64,000 nucleotides of DNA, taken from contig NZ_CP089985.1 in NCBI RefSeq assembly GCF_021390155.1, positions 496,001-560,000 of the forward strand, given 5' to 3'. The stretch is from Pseudomonas sp. HN11 (GTDB taxonomy: Bacteria > Pseudomonadota > Gammaproteobacteria > Pseudomonadales > Pseudomonadaceae). Position numbers and translations under genes: made by a program. Numbering within the stretch: the stretch's first letter is position 1; each line of letters begins with the position of its first letter. The notes under the pieces are model-generated. The model saw only the letters and a list, made by a program, of their open reading frames with translations, did no database searches and was not told the DNA's origin. Below are positions 1-8,262 of this stretch, one piece after another.

Positions 1-1
1 G

Positions 2-538
2 TGGACCTGGGAACATCAGGCGCTGATCCGCGCGCGGGTGCTGGTCGGCAGCCAGGATGTGGGCCAGGCATTTGAGCAGGTACGGGCTAAAGTGTTGGGG
101 CAGGAGCGGGACCTGGCGAAGCTGCGCCAGGAGGTCAGCGAGATGCGCGCCAAGATGCGTGACAACCTGGGCACCAAGAGCACGGCGGCCGGTACTGGCG
201 CCAATGCCTTCGAGGCCACGGCGGCGTTTGACCTCAAGCAGGACGCCGGAGGTATCGTCGATATTGAATTTATGGTGCAATACGCGGCTTTGGCGTGGTC
301 TGCGCAACACCCATCGCTGCTGCGCTATACCGACAATATCCGCATTCTGGAAGGCCTGGAGCAGGTGGGCTTGATGCCCTCCGCCGATGCCCACCTGCTG
401 CGCGAGGTGTATAAGGCCTACCGTTCCGCCGCGCATCGTCAGGCTTTGCAAAACGAGGCCGGTACGGTGGCCGGGGATCAGTTCGCCGACGAACGGCGCC
501 AGGTGATGCGCATCTGGCAGGAGCTGGGGTTGAGCTGA
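2..538 (+). CDS. glnE: GlnE, glutamine synthetase adenylyltransferase/deadenylase (3' end only)
   Basis: The reading frame is open from base 2 and gives the last 178 residues of GlnE, the bifunctional enzyme that adenylylates and deadenylylates glutamine synthetase in response to PII. The visible part belongs to the C-terminal adenylyltransferase domain: an Arg-rich helix (HQALIRARVLVGS), then the conserved GGIVDIEFMVQY motif with its metal-binding Asp and Glu, then a helical tail ending in a TGA. The start lies outside the window. A GC-rich hairpin follows the stop. The next gene is waaF, whereas in P. aeruginosa PAO1 ilvE lies between the two. The identification is firm. Confidence 0.96.
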   Translation, partial: WTWEHQALIRARVLVGSQDVGQAFEQVRAKVLGQERDLAKLRQEVSEMRAKMRDNLGTKSTAAGTGANAFEATAAFDLKQDAGGIVDIEFMVQYAALAWSAQHPSLLRYTDNIRILEGLEQVGLMPSADAHLLREVYKAYRSAAHRQALQNEAGTVAGDQFADERRQVMRIWQELGLS

Positions 539-550
539 AACACTATTAGG

Positions 551-574
551 GCGGGGAGGCATAAGCCTCCCCGC
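551..574 (+). terminator. Perfect 10-bp GC-rich hairpin between glnE and waaF
   Basis: GCGGGGAGGC (551-560) and GCCTCCCCGC (565-574) form a perfect stem around an ATAA loop. Only ATCGTTTG follows, so the U-tract is weak. The waaF start is 18 bases beyond the hairpin, which leaves no room for a promoter after it. It may be an inefficient terminator or an mRNA processing or stability element, with waaF transcribed from a promoter inside glnE. Confidence 0.7.
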
Positions 575-592
575 ATCGTTTGTGGAAACTAC

Positions 593-1627
593 ATGAATAT
601 TCTGATCGTTGGGCCCAGTTGGGTCGGTGATATGGTGATGGCGCAGACACTGTTCCAGTGCCTGCGTATGCGCTACCCGGACTGCCAGATCGACGTGCTC
701 GCCCCTGAGTGGAGCCGGCCGATCCTCGAACGCATGCCGCAAGTACGTCAGGCCTTGAGCTTCCCGCTCGGCCATGGCGCCCTGGAGCTGGCGACCCGGC
801 GTCGCATCGGTAAGTCCCTTGCGGGCCAGTACGATCAAGCGATCTTGTTGCCCAACTCGCTCAAGTCGGCGCTGGTGCCGTATTTTGCCGGCATCCCTAA
901 ACGCACCGGCTGGCGTGGCGAGTTCCGCTACGTGCTGCTCAACGACGTGCGCACGCTGGATAAAGCCCGCTACCCGCTGATGATCGAGCGCTTCATGGCC
1001 TTGGCTTATGAGCCGGACGCCGAGTTGCCCACGCCGTATCCGCGCCCGAGTTTGCAGATCGACCCGGTGAGCCGCGACGCCGCCCTGGCCAAGTTTGGCC
1101 TGGAGCTTGACCGTCCAGTCCTGGCGCTGTGTCCCGGTGCCGAGTTTGGCGAGTCCAAGCGCTGGCCGTCGGAGCACTACGCCAAGGTCGCCGAAGCCAA
1201 GATCCGCGAAGGCTGGCAGGTGTGGCTGTTTGGTTCGAAGAAGGACCATCCGGTGGGCGAAGACATTCGCCAGCGCCTGATTCCTGGCCTTCGTGAAGAG
1301 GCGGTCAACCTCAGTGGCGACACGTCGCTCGCCGAAGCCATCGACCTGCTGTCCTGCGCAGACTCGGTGGTGTCTAACGACTCCGGCCTGATGCACGTCG
1401 CCGCCGCGCTTAACCGCCCGCTGGTGGCGGTGTACGGCTCCACATCGCCGGGCTTCACCCCGCCATTGGCCGACAAGGTCGAAGTGGTGCGCCTGGGCCT
1501 GGAGTGCAGCCCGTGTTTCGATCGCACCTGCCGTTTCGGTCACTACAACTGCATGCGCCAGTTGCTGCCGCAGCCGGTGAACGAAGCCTTGCAGCGGTTG
1601 CAGGGCTCTGCGGTCGAGGTCCGATAG
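593..1627 (+). CDS. waaF: WaaF, ADP-heptose:LPS heptosyltransferase II
   Basis: This 344-residue GT9 heptosyltransferase adds the second L-glycero-D-manno-heptose to the LPS inner core on the cytoplasmic side of the inner membrane. It opens with MNILIVGPSWVGDMVMAQ, the donor-independent N-terminal fold, and carries LLPNSLKSALVPYFAG near residue 85. The GT9 signature SNDSGLMHVAAAL lies near residue 261, where the C-terminal lobe binds ADP-heptose. A cysteine-rich tail (CSPCFDRTCRFGHYNC) is typical of WaaF. Length matches the family. Its stop is one base upstream of the waaC TTG start, and it is the first gene of the core operon. Confidence 0.97.
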   Translation: MNILIVGPSWVGDMVMAQTLFQCLRMRYPDCQIDVLAPEWSRPILERMPQVRQALSFPLGHGALELATRRRIGKSLAGQYDQAILLPNSLKSALVPYFAGIPKRTGWRGEFRYVLLNDVRTLDKARYPLMIERFMALAYEPDAELPTPYPRPSLQIDPVSRDAALAKFGLELDRPVLALCPGAEFGESKRWPSEHYAKVAEAKIREGWQVWLFGSKKDHPVGEDIRQRLIPGLREEAVNLSGDTSLAEAIDLLSCADSVVSNDSGLMHVAAALNRPLVAVYGSTSPGFTPPLADKVEVVRLGLECSPCFDRTCRFGHYNCMRQLLPQPVNEALQRLQGSAVEVR

Positions 1628-1628
1628 T

Positions 1629-2690
1629 TTGCGCGTACTGGTAATCAAGACCTCATCCCTGGGCGACGTGATTCATGCCTTGCCGGCCCTGACCGACGCG
1701 GCGCGGGCGATCCCCGGCATTCGCTTTGATTGGGTGGTGGAAGAAGGCTTCGCCGAGATCCCTACCTGGCACCCGGCGGTGGACAACGTGATCCCGGTGG
1801 CGATCCGCCGCTGGCGCAAAAATATCTGGCAGACCTTCAAGAGTGGCGAATGGCGGCGCTTCAAGCAGCAAGTCCAGTCGACCAAATATGACCTGGTGAT
1901 CGATGCCCAGGGCCTGCTGAAAAGCGCCTGGCTGACCCGCTACGTGCGCGCGCCCATTGCGGGGTTCGACAAGAATTCCGCGCGCGAGCCGATGGCCGCG
2001 CGTTTCTATTCCCGACGCCTCGCCGTGGCGCGTGGGCAACACGCGGTGGAGCGTCTGCGTCAGCTATTCGCCGTGGCCCTCGGTTATGACTTGCCCAAGG
2101 GCTTGGGCGACTACGGCCTGAGCACTGAAAAACTCCTGGGCCTGCCGCCGAAAAAACCGTTTGTACTGCTCCTGCACGGCACCACCTGGGACACCAAGCA
2201 CTGGCCCGAAGCCTACTGGCGTGAGCTGGCCGAGCGCATGGGGCGCCTGGGCGTCGACGTGAAATTGCCCTGGGGCAACGCCGCCGAAAAAGCCCGCGCC
2301 GAACGCCTGGCCCAAGGTCTGCAAAACGCCGAAGTGCTGCCCAAGTTGAACCTGGCCGGCGTCGCCCGTGTACTGGCGGGTGCCCGCGCCTGCGTGGCGG
2401 TGGACACTGGCCTCGGCCACCTGGCCGCCGCGCTGGATGTGCCGACCATTTCCCTGTTCGGCCCGACCAATCCCGGCCTTACCGGTGCGTATGGCAAGGG
2501 TCAGATTCACCTGGCCAGCGACTTCCCCTGCGCGCCGTGCCTGCAAAAGCAATGTACCTATCAACCGACGGCCGACGACCTGCGTCGGTTCGACATCAAG
2601 CGCGAGTCGCCCCTGTGCTTCACGCGGCTGAACCCTGAACGTGTGGCAAGTCGACTGAGCACGTTGTTACTGGCTGAGGAGCTGCACTGA
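1629..2690 (+). CDS. waaC: WaaC, ADP-heptose:LPS heptosyltransferase I
   Basis: WaaC (353 residues, GT9) transfers the first heptose onto Kdo2-lipid A. The start is a TTG at 1629, one base after the waaF stop. It is chosen because the conserved N-terminus MRVLVIKTSSLGDVIHALPA begins exactly there. The signature AVDTGLGHLAAAL lies near residue 256, followed by SLFGPTNPGLTG, and the protein ends with the usual cysteine-containing tail. The TTG start and the absence of spacing suggest translation is coupled to waaF. The stop shares its last base with the waaG start (TGATG). Confidence 0.97.
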   Translation: MRVLVIKTSSLGDVIHALPALTDAARAIPGIRFDWVVEEGFAEIPTWHPAVDNVIPVAIRRWRKNIWQTFKSGEWRRFKQQVQSTKYDLVIDAQGLLKSAWLTRYVRAPIAGFDKNSAREPMAARFYSRRLAVARGQHAVERLRQLFAVALGYDLPKGLGDYGLSTEKLLGLPPKKPFVLLLHGTTWDTKHWPEAYWRELAERMGRLGVDVKLPWGNAAEKARAERLAQGLQNAEVLPKLNLAGVARVLAGARACVAVDTGLGHLAAALDVPTISLFGPTNPGLTGAYGKGQIHLASDFPCAPCLQKQCTYQPTADDLRRFDIKRESPLCFTRLNPERVASRLSTLLLAEELH

Positions 2691-3814
2691 TGCAACTGGC
2701 TTTTGTTTTGTACAAATATTTTCCCTTCGGTGGCCTGCAGCGCGACTTCATGCGCATCGCCCTGGAGTGCCAGCAGCGCGGCCACCAGATCCGTGTCTAC
2801 ACGTTGATCTGGGAAGGCGATATACCGCCCGGTTTCGAAGTGCTGGTGGCGCCGGTAAAGGCGTTCTTCAACCATCGGCGCAACGAAAAACTCTACGCCT
2901 GGATGGAAGCCGACCTGGCCAAGCGCCCGGTGGACCGTTTGATCGGTTTCAACAAAATGCCCGGCCTTGATGTGTACTATGCCGCCGACGGCTGCTTTGA
3001 AGACAAGGCGCAGAACCTGCGCCACTCGCTGTACCGCTATTTTGGCCGCTACAAGCATTTTGCCGACTACGAACGTTCAGTGTTTGCCAAGGACGCCAAG
3101 ACCGAAGTCCTGATGATTTCCGAAGTGCAGCAGCCGCTGTTTATCAAGCACTACGACACGCCTCTGGAACGCTTCCACCTGCTGCCGCCGGGCATTGCCC
3201 AGGACCGCCGCGCGCCGCCGAACGCCGCCGAGATCCGTGAAGGGTTCCGCCAGGAGTTCAACCTGGGCGGCGATGACTTGCTGCTGGTTCAGATCGGCTC
3301 GGGCTTCAAGACCAAGGGCGTCGACCGCAGCCTCAAGGCCGTGGCTGCGCTGCCATCTGAGCTGAAAAAACGCACGCGTCTGTTTGTAATCGGCCAGGAC
3401 GACCCCAAGGTATTCCAACTGCAAAGCGCGACGCTGGGGCTGGGGGACAATGTGCAGTTCCTCAAGGGCCGCAGCGATATCCCGCGCTTCCTGCTGGGCG
3501 CCGACTTATTGATTCACCCGGCGTACAACGAAAACACCGGCACCGTATTGCTTGAAGCCTTGGTGGCCGGGCTGCCGGTACTGGTCTCGGCCGTGTGTGG
3601 GTATGCCCACTACATCGCCGAAGCCGACAGCGGCCTGGTGCTGGATGAGCCGTTCGAGCAGAGCCAGCTCGACGACTATCTGACCCAAATGCTCACCGAC
3701 ACTGCACAGCGCGCGGCTTGGAGCCGCAATGGGTTGGCCTTCGCGGAGACGGCCGACCTCTACAGCATGCCGCAGCACGCGGCGGATGTGATTCTGGCGG
3801 AGCCAAGACGATGA
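2690..3814 (+). CDS. waaG: WaaG, LPS core glucosyltransferase I (GT4)
   Basis: This 374-residue retaining GT4 (GT-B fold) glycosyltransferase adds the first outer-core hexose to heptose II. The N-terminus has FGGLQRDFMRIALE (residues 12-25), typical of WaaG. The C-terminal donor-binding motif NENTGTVLLEALVAGLPVLV starts near residue 280, with the paired glutamates of GT4 enzymes. The length equals that of the P. aeruginosa and E. coli proteins. Its ATG overlaps the waaC stop (TGATG) and its own stop overlaps the waaP start (ATGA). Confidence 0.97.
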   Translation: MQLAFVLYKYFPFGGLQRDFMRIALECQQRGHQIRVYTLIWEGDIPPGFEVLVAPVKAFFNHRRNEKLYAWMEADLAKRPVDRLIGFNKMPGLDVYYAADGCFEDKAQNLRHSLYRYFGRYKHFADYERSVFAKDAKTEVLMISEVQQPLFIKHYDTPLERFHLLPPGIAQDRRAPPNAAEIREGFRQEFNLGGDDLLLVQIGSGFKTKGVDRSLKAVAALPSELKKRTRLFVIGQDDPKVFQLQSATLGLGDNVQFLKGRSDIPRFLLGADLLIHPAYNENTGTVLLEALVAGLPVLVSAVCGYAHYIAEADSGLVLDEPFEQSQLDDYLTQMLTDTAQRAAWSRNGLAFAETADLYSMPQHAADVILAEPRR

Positions 3815-4617
3815 AGTTGATTCTTGCCGAACCGTTCAAGACGCTATGGGCCGGGCTCGATGCCTTCGCCGAAGTCGAGAAACTGCAAGGCCAGGTATTC
3901 CGTGAACTGGCGGCGCGCCGCACCCTGCGTACCGTGGTGCAGGGCCGTCCGTATTTCGTCAAGATCCACCGTGGCATCGGCTGGGGCGAGATCTTCAAGA
4001 ACCTGATCACCGCCAAGCTGCCGGTACTGGGCGCCGGCCTTGAGTGGTTGGCGATCCATCGGCTGCAGGAACTCGGCGTGCCGACCATGACCGGCGTGGC
4101 CTTCGGCGAGAAGGGCAGCAACCCGGCGGACCAGCATTCGTTCATCATCACCGAAGAGCTGGCGCCGACCCTCAGCCTCGAAGACGTCACGATCAACTGG
4201 GTGGACGAGCCGCCGACGCCTGCGTTGCGTCACGCGCTCACCCATGAGCTGGCGCGCATGGTCGGCGATATGCATCGTGGCGGCGTAAACCATCGCGACT
4301 GCTACCTGTGCCACTTCTTGCTGGACACGTCCAAGCCAATCGATGCGCGTGACATCAAGCTGTCGGTGATCGACCTTCATCGGGCCCAGCTGCGTGCGCA
4401 CTTGCCGGTGCGCTGGCGCGACAAGGACCTTTCCGCGCTGTACTACTCGGCGCTGGAAATCGGCTTGACCCGTCACGACAAGTTGCGCTTCCTCAAGGGC
4501 TATTTCCGCCAGCCGCTGCGCCAGATCCTGGCCGAGCAGTCGGCGTCGTTGAACCTGATGCAGCGCAAGGCCGACAAGCTTTACGCACGCAAGCAGCGCC
4601 TCGGGGATGCAATCTGA
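3811..4617 (+). CDS. waaP: WaaP, LPS core heptose I kinase
   Basis: WaaP (268 residues) phosphorylates inner-core heptose I using ATP. In P. aeruginosa this phosphate is required for outer-membrane integrity. The frame is open further upstream, but ATG 3811 overlaps the waaG stop and gives the known N-terminus MKLILAEPFKTLW and the P. aeruginosa length. The catalytic loop is VNHRDCYLCHFLL, with His161 and Asp163, the residue equivalent to the known catalytic aspartate. VIDLHRAQ supplies the metal-binding Asp. An N-terminal REL(A)ARRTLR/VQGRPYFVKIHRG segment provides the ATP-binding lysine. It is translationally coupled to both neighbours. Confidence 0.97.
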   Translation: MKLILAEPFKTLWAGLDAFAEVEKLQGQVFRELAARRTLRTVVQGRPYFVKIHRGIGWGEIFKNLITAKLPVLGAGLEWLAIHRLQELGVPTMTGVAFGEKGSNPADQHSFIITEELAPTLSLEDVTINWVDEPPTPALRHALTHELARMVGDMHRGGVNHRDCYLCHFLLDTSKPIDARDIKLSVIDLHRAQLRAHLPVRWRDKDLSALYYSALEIGLTRHDKLRFLKGYFRQPLRQILAEQSASLNLMQRKADKLYARKQRLGDAI

Positions 4618-5351
4618 TGGCGGGTTGGATCCTGGAACCTGCTTACGCCAACCTGGCGGATGATTTTGGAAGCCTTGAAGCAGTGTTCGCCCTGCAAGGA
4701 GAACGACTGACCCGTGACCCTCTGTCGGAAGTGATCCGCGTGGAACGGGGCGGGGTCAATTACTACGTCAAGCGCTACACCGGCGCCGGCAAAGGGCTGC
4801 GGCGTTACCTGGGCAAGCCCCGGGTTAAGTCCGAGTGGCAGAACCTCAAGCGCTTCGCCAAGTGGGGCATCCCCACCGCCGATGTGGTGGCCTGGGGCCT
4901 GGAGCGCAAGGGCTTGGCCTACGACCGTGGCGCGATGATCACCCGCGAGCTGCCGAGGACCGAAGACCTTTCGGTACTGGCCGAGCGCAACGATGCACGC
5001 CTGCGCGACCCCAAGTGGGTCGGCGCGGTGAGCCGCCAGCTCGCCGAGTACACGCGCACCATGCACGATCACCGCTTTACCCATAACGATTTGAAATGGC
5101 GCAACCTGCTGATCGATGACCAGGCGACCCTGTACCTGATCGATTGCCCCAACGGCGATTTCTGGCGTGGTTTCTGGCTCAAGTATCGAATCACCAAAGA
5201 CCTGGCCTGCCTGGACAAGGTGGCCAAGTATCACCTGTCTGCCACCCAGCGCCTGCGCTTCTACCTGCAGTACCGCGAACGCCGGCACCTGAGTGCATCG
5301 GACAAAGAGCGTATTCGCCATGTGGTGAAGTTTTTCGAGGGACGCGAATGA
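4617..5351 (+). CDS. wapP: WapP-like LPS core kinase (WaaP/Kdo kinase family)
   Basis: This is a 244-residue kinase-fold protein of the lipopolysaccharide kinase (WaaP) family, in the place of the second core kinase of P. aeruginosa. An N-lobe lysine lies in NYYVKRYTG. The catalytic loop FTHNDLKWRNLLI carries His156 and Asp158, and LIDCPNGD carries Asp176 (DFG equivalent), so all residues expected for phosphotransfer are present. The likely role is phosphorylation of core heptose II, inferred from position and family. The start shares its A with the waaP stop, and the next gene overlaps its stop (ATGA). Confidence 0.85.
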   Translation: MAGWILEPAYANLADDFGSLEAVFALQGERLTRDPLSEVIRVERGGVNYYVKRYTGAGKGLRRYLGKPRVKSEWQNLKRFAKWGIPTADVVAWGLERKGLAYDRGAMITRELPRTEDLSVLAERNDARLRDPKWVGAVSRQLAEYTRTMHDHRFTHNDLKWRNLLIDDQATLYLIDCPNGDFWRGFWLKYRITKDLACLDKVAKYHLSATQRLRFYLQYRERRHLSASDKERIRHVVKFFEGRE

Positions 5352-6100
5352 GTGACTTCCTGGCGGCCGAGGACCGTGCGCTGTTGGAGCGTAACGGCCT
5401 GGCGACATTTGATGCCCTGTGGGCCAAGCAACTGGACGCGGTGGACGAGCCCAACACCAGCAAGGGCGGCTGGAGCAGCGTGTTCCGCCTGGAGCTCGAC
5501 GGCCACGGTTACTACCTCAAGCGCCAGAGCAACTACCTGACGCGCAGCCTGCACCGCCCGTTTGGCGAGCCGAGTTTTTCTCGCGAGTTTCGTAATATCA
5601 GTCGTTACCAAAAGCTCGGTATCCCGGCGTTGCAGGCTGCCTTCTATGGCGAGCGCAAAATGGCCGGCGAGCACCGTGCCATGCTGCTGACCCGCGCCCT
5701 GGATGGCTGGAATGACCTGGACTCGTTGCTGGAGCATTGGCCTTCGCTCAGTGATGCCCAGCACCGCGCGATCCTGTTGGCCTGCGGCCAGCTTGCACGT
5801 CAGTTGCACAGTGTCGGCCAGGTGCATGGCTGTTTTTACCCCAAGCATATTTTTATGCAGGCCACCGGCGACGGCTATGCCGCGCAGTTGATCGACCTGG
5901 AGAAAACCCGCCCGCTGCTGTTCGGCTGGCGTGATCGGGTCAAGGACCTGGAACCACTGTTGCGCCGCGCGCCGCAGTGGTCGGACGAGCAAGTGCGCCA
6001 ACTGTTGGCGGCCTACCTTGATCAGCCGCAGGACAGTGCGCTGGTCGCCACCTGGCTCCAGAAATTGACCGCCCGTCGTAGCCACAAGGAAAACCGTTGA
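5348..6100 (+). CDS. wapQ: WapQ-like kinase-fold protein with altered catalytic loop
   Basis: This is a 250-residue member of the InaA/WaaP kinase-like group in the place of P. aeruginosa wapQ. ATG 5348 is chosen because it overlaps the previous stop (ATGA); the longer open frame upstream only shadows that gene. An N-lobe lysine lies in YYLKRQSNYL. The expected His-x-Asp of the catalytic loop reads VHGCFYPKHIF, so His160 is kept but the Asp position aligns with Cys162. LIDLEK (Asp183) is intact. It could therefore be a pseudokinase or use a non-canonical mechanism. The product is cytoplasmic with no membrane segments, and the gene is coupled to its neighbours. Confidence 0.8.
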   Translation: MSDFLAAEDRALLERNGLATFDALWAKQLDAVDEPNTSKGGWSSVFRLELDGHGYYLKRQSNYLTRSLHRPFGEPSFSREFRNISRYQKLGIPALQAAFYGERKMAGEHRAMLLTRALDGWNDLDSLLEHWPSLSDAQHRAILLACGQLARQLHSVGQVHGCFYPKHIFMQATGDGYAAQLIDLEKTRPLLFGWRDRVKDLEPLLRRAPQWSDEQVRQLLAAYLDQPQDSALVATWLQKLTARRSHKENR

Positions 6101-7539
6101 TGCGCTTGTCGGAGCTGAAAACCGCCGGTCGTACCCCCGGCCTGCCCTTGACCATTGAGTTGGCCGATGCGGCGGGCCCGGGCCAATTGCAACTGCTGAG
6201 CCTGTTGCGCGTGCTGCCGGGTGAACGCTATGTGGGGGCTGCCGTATGGCGCGGGCGTCCGGTGTTGGCCAAGTTGTTGGTGGGCAGCAAGGCGGCGCGG
6301 CATTTTCAGCGTGAACTCAGCGGCGTGCGCCTGCTCGCGGAACACGGCTTGACCACGCCATTGTTGCTGGCCGATGGCTTGCAGGAAGGCGAGGGCGGGT
6401 GGTTGCTGTTCGAGTTTATCGAGGGTGCCGTAAGCCTGGCCGAGGCCTGGCAGGCCGTCGAAGGTTTGCCGCCGTTGGCCGACGAACAAACCGCCGTGCT
6501 CGCTGAGGCGCTGGGTGCGATTGCCCAGATGCACACCAAAGGGCTGTGGCAGGAAGACCTGCACCTGGACAACCTGCTGCGCCAGGACGGCAAGCTGTAC
6601 CTGATCGATGGTGCCGGAATTCGCGTCGAAGAGGCCGGTAAGCCGTTGTCGCGCAACCGCGTGCTGGAAAATCTCGGGGTGTTTTTCGCCCAGTTGCCGA
6701 AAAACCTCGAACCGTTCACTGAAGAACTGTTGGTGTATTACCTGTTGACCAACGGCGAGCACGCCTTGCCATTGGAAGCCCTGGAAAAACAGGTGCGCAA
6801 AGTCAGCGCCTGGCGTCTCAAGGATTTTTTGAACAAGGTCGGCCGCGAATGCACGCTGTTCAGCGTGGTGCGTGGCGCTTTTGCCTTGCGCGCAATTCGT
6901 CGCGAAGAAGAGCCGGCGATGCTGCCGGTACTGGAGCAAGCCGATGTGCTGCTGGATCAGGGCCATATGTACAAGACCGGTGGCGCCGCCAGCGTGGCCA
7001 AGGTCGAGGTCGCCGGCCGGCAGTTGGTGATCAAGCGCTATAACATCAAGGGCGTTGCCCATTGGCTCAAGCGCTTCTGGCGCCCGAGCCGAGCCTGGCA
7101 TTCCTGGCGCGAGGGCAACCGCCTGGCGTTCCTCGGCATCGCCACGCCCAAGCCGCTGGCGGTATTGGAGAAGCGGTTTTTCTGGTTGCGTGGCCGGGCT
7201 TATCTGGTCACCGAATACTTGCCAGGGCCGGACATCATCGAACGCTTTGCGCCGTACATTGAAAATGGCGATGCGCCGGAAAACGAGCTGCGGGCGCTGG
7301 ACCACCTGTTTGCTGAACTGATCCGCGAGCGCATCAGCCATGGTGATTTCAAGGGGCATAACCTGTTTTGGGACAAGGACCGCTGGTCGTTGATCGACCT
7401 TGATGCCATGTGCCAACACACCTCCGACGCCAGCTTTGCCTCAGCGTATGCCAAGGATCGTGCGCGGTTTATGCGTAACTGGTCGTCGGAGAGTGCGTTG
7501 TACAAACTCATCGATCAGCGCTTGCCAGCTCAGTTCTGA
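6100..7539 (+). CDS. Two-lobed LPS-core kinase-like protein (tandem kinase domains)
   Basis: This 479-residue protein contains two successive kinase-like domains. The first has the catalytic-loop equivalent LWQEDLHLDNLL (Asp153, with Gln151 where His is usual) and LIDGAG (Asp170). The second has ISHGDFKGHNLFW (His414, Asp416) and LIDLDAM (Asp433), with N-lobe lysine motif LVIKRYN near residue 311. The second copy therefore looks catalytically competent, while the first is slightly divergent. ATG 6100 overlaps the preceding stop (TGATG); a TTG one codon earlier is also possible. It is last in the waaF operon and is followed by a REP palindrome. A role in core phosphorylation is inferred from context. 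Confidence 0.85.
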   Translation: MRLSELKTAGRTPGLPLTIELADAAGPGQLQLLSLLRVLPGERYVGAAVWRGRPVLAKLLVGSKAARHFQRELSGVRLLAEHGLTTPLLLADGLQEGEGGWLLFEFIEGAVSLAEAWQAVEGLPPLADEQTAVLAEALGAIAQMHTKGLWQEDLHLDNLLRQDGKLYLIDGAGIRVEEAGKPLSRNRVLENLGVFFAQLPKNLEPFTEELLVYYLLTNGEHALPLEALEKQVRKVSAWRLKDFLNKVGRECTLFSVVRGAFALRAIRREEEPAMLPVLEQADVLLDQGHMYKTGGAASVAKVEVAGRQLVIKRYNIKGVAHWLKRFWRPSRAWHSWREGNRLAFLGIATPKPLAVLEKRFFWLRGRAYLVTEYLPGPDIIERFAPYIENGDAPENELRALDHLFAELIRERISHGDFKGHNLFWDKDRWSLIDLDAMCQHTSDASFASAYAKDRARFMRNWSSESALYKLIDQRLPAQF

Positions 7540-7550
7540 ACGCGATCAAA

Positions 7551-7629
7551 ATGTGGGCTTGCCCGCGAATAGGGTGTGTCAGTTAGTATATTTGTCGCTG
7601 ACCTAACGCATTCGCAGGCAAGCCCACAT
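7551..7629. repeat. REP-type inverted repeat after the core-kinase operon
   Basis: The arm ATGTGGGCTTGCCCGCGAAT (7551-7570) is matched by its complement with one mismatch at 7610-7629, enclosing about 39 bases. The GTGGGCTTGC core is characteristic of Pseudomonas REP sequences. Located 12 bases after a stop codon, the hairpin could end transcription or protect the 3' end of the mRNA. Confidence 0.8.
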
Positions 7630-7646
7630 GAGCCTTATGGTGGTTT

Positions 7647-8262
7647 AAAAATTGGTACTCGGCACCAGCACCCGCGTACCACGAGCGGCCAGGCGCCGCT
7701 TCGTAATAACGGTTGTTGCCATCGCTACATGCCTTCGATGGCGGTGCTGACCCAGTCCCTTGGCTTCCAATTCAGTTCGGCGAACAGCTTGGTCTGCGGC
7801 ACGCCGGGCAGGTAGTTGCCTCTTGTCTACAGCGGTGTTGCCGCCGCTGACGAGGTCGCTGACATAGCCGTGTAGTTCAGGCGTGAGGCGTACATCACGC
7901 TCATCGATGGCGTGTTTTTCTGATAGGTCTGGTTGCCGCTGGCGTCGCCGTTGCTGAGGAATTGGTCGTCAACGTCCAGCTCCATGGTGCTATGCCGAAC
8001 GCCCGCTTGCAGGGTCCAGCGGTCGAGTACTGAGTCACACCCCGCCGCCCCGTATACGCATTCACCTGCAACGTCGCATCGCCGATGTAGCGTTCGTAAT
8101 TCATCCCCAATTGTTGATGATCAAGGCTTTTTCGCGTGTTGTACGTCAGCGCGTTGGCACTCACCGAGCGCGGGTCAGCCTTATACGCCGCCCAGGTCTG
8201 GCCCAGCGGGTCCTGCGTGCCGTTCTGCTCCAGGCTGCTATAGATCAGCGCGAGTTTAGTGA
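7647..8262 (-). pseudogene. Decayed TonB-dependent siderophore receptor (FecA/FhuA-like)
   Basis: Minus-strand translation in several frames recovers pieces of an outer-membrane siderophore receptor in the correct order. These are GTQDPLGQTWAAYKADPRS with NTRKSLDHQQLGMNYERY (about 8225-8040), then DRWTLQAGVRHSTMELDVDD and TYQKNTPSMSVMYA (about 8034-7885), then NYLPGVPQTKLFAELNWKP and VSTAIEGM (about 7825-7735), and the last strand RYYEAAPGRSWYAGAGAEYQ ending in Phe (about 7715-7650). Frame changes, internal deletions and a stop after STAIEGM separate the pieces. The signal peptide, plug domain and first half of the barrel are missing. It is not functional. The 100 bases upstream of the remnant hold no recognisable coding sequence. 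Confidence 0.85.

Noticed and set aside
7551-7629. Possible CRISPR-like or attachment-site repeat
   Set aside because: It is a single inverted pair with a REP core and no direct repeat-spacer pattern or integrase nearby.
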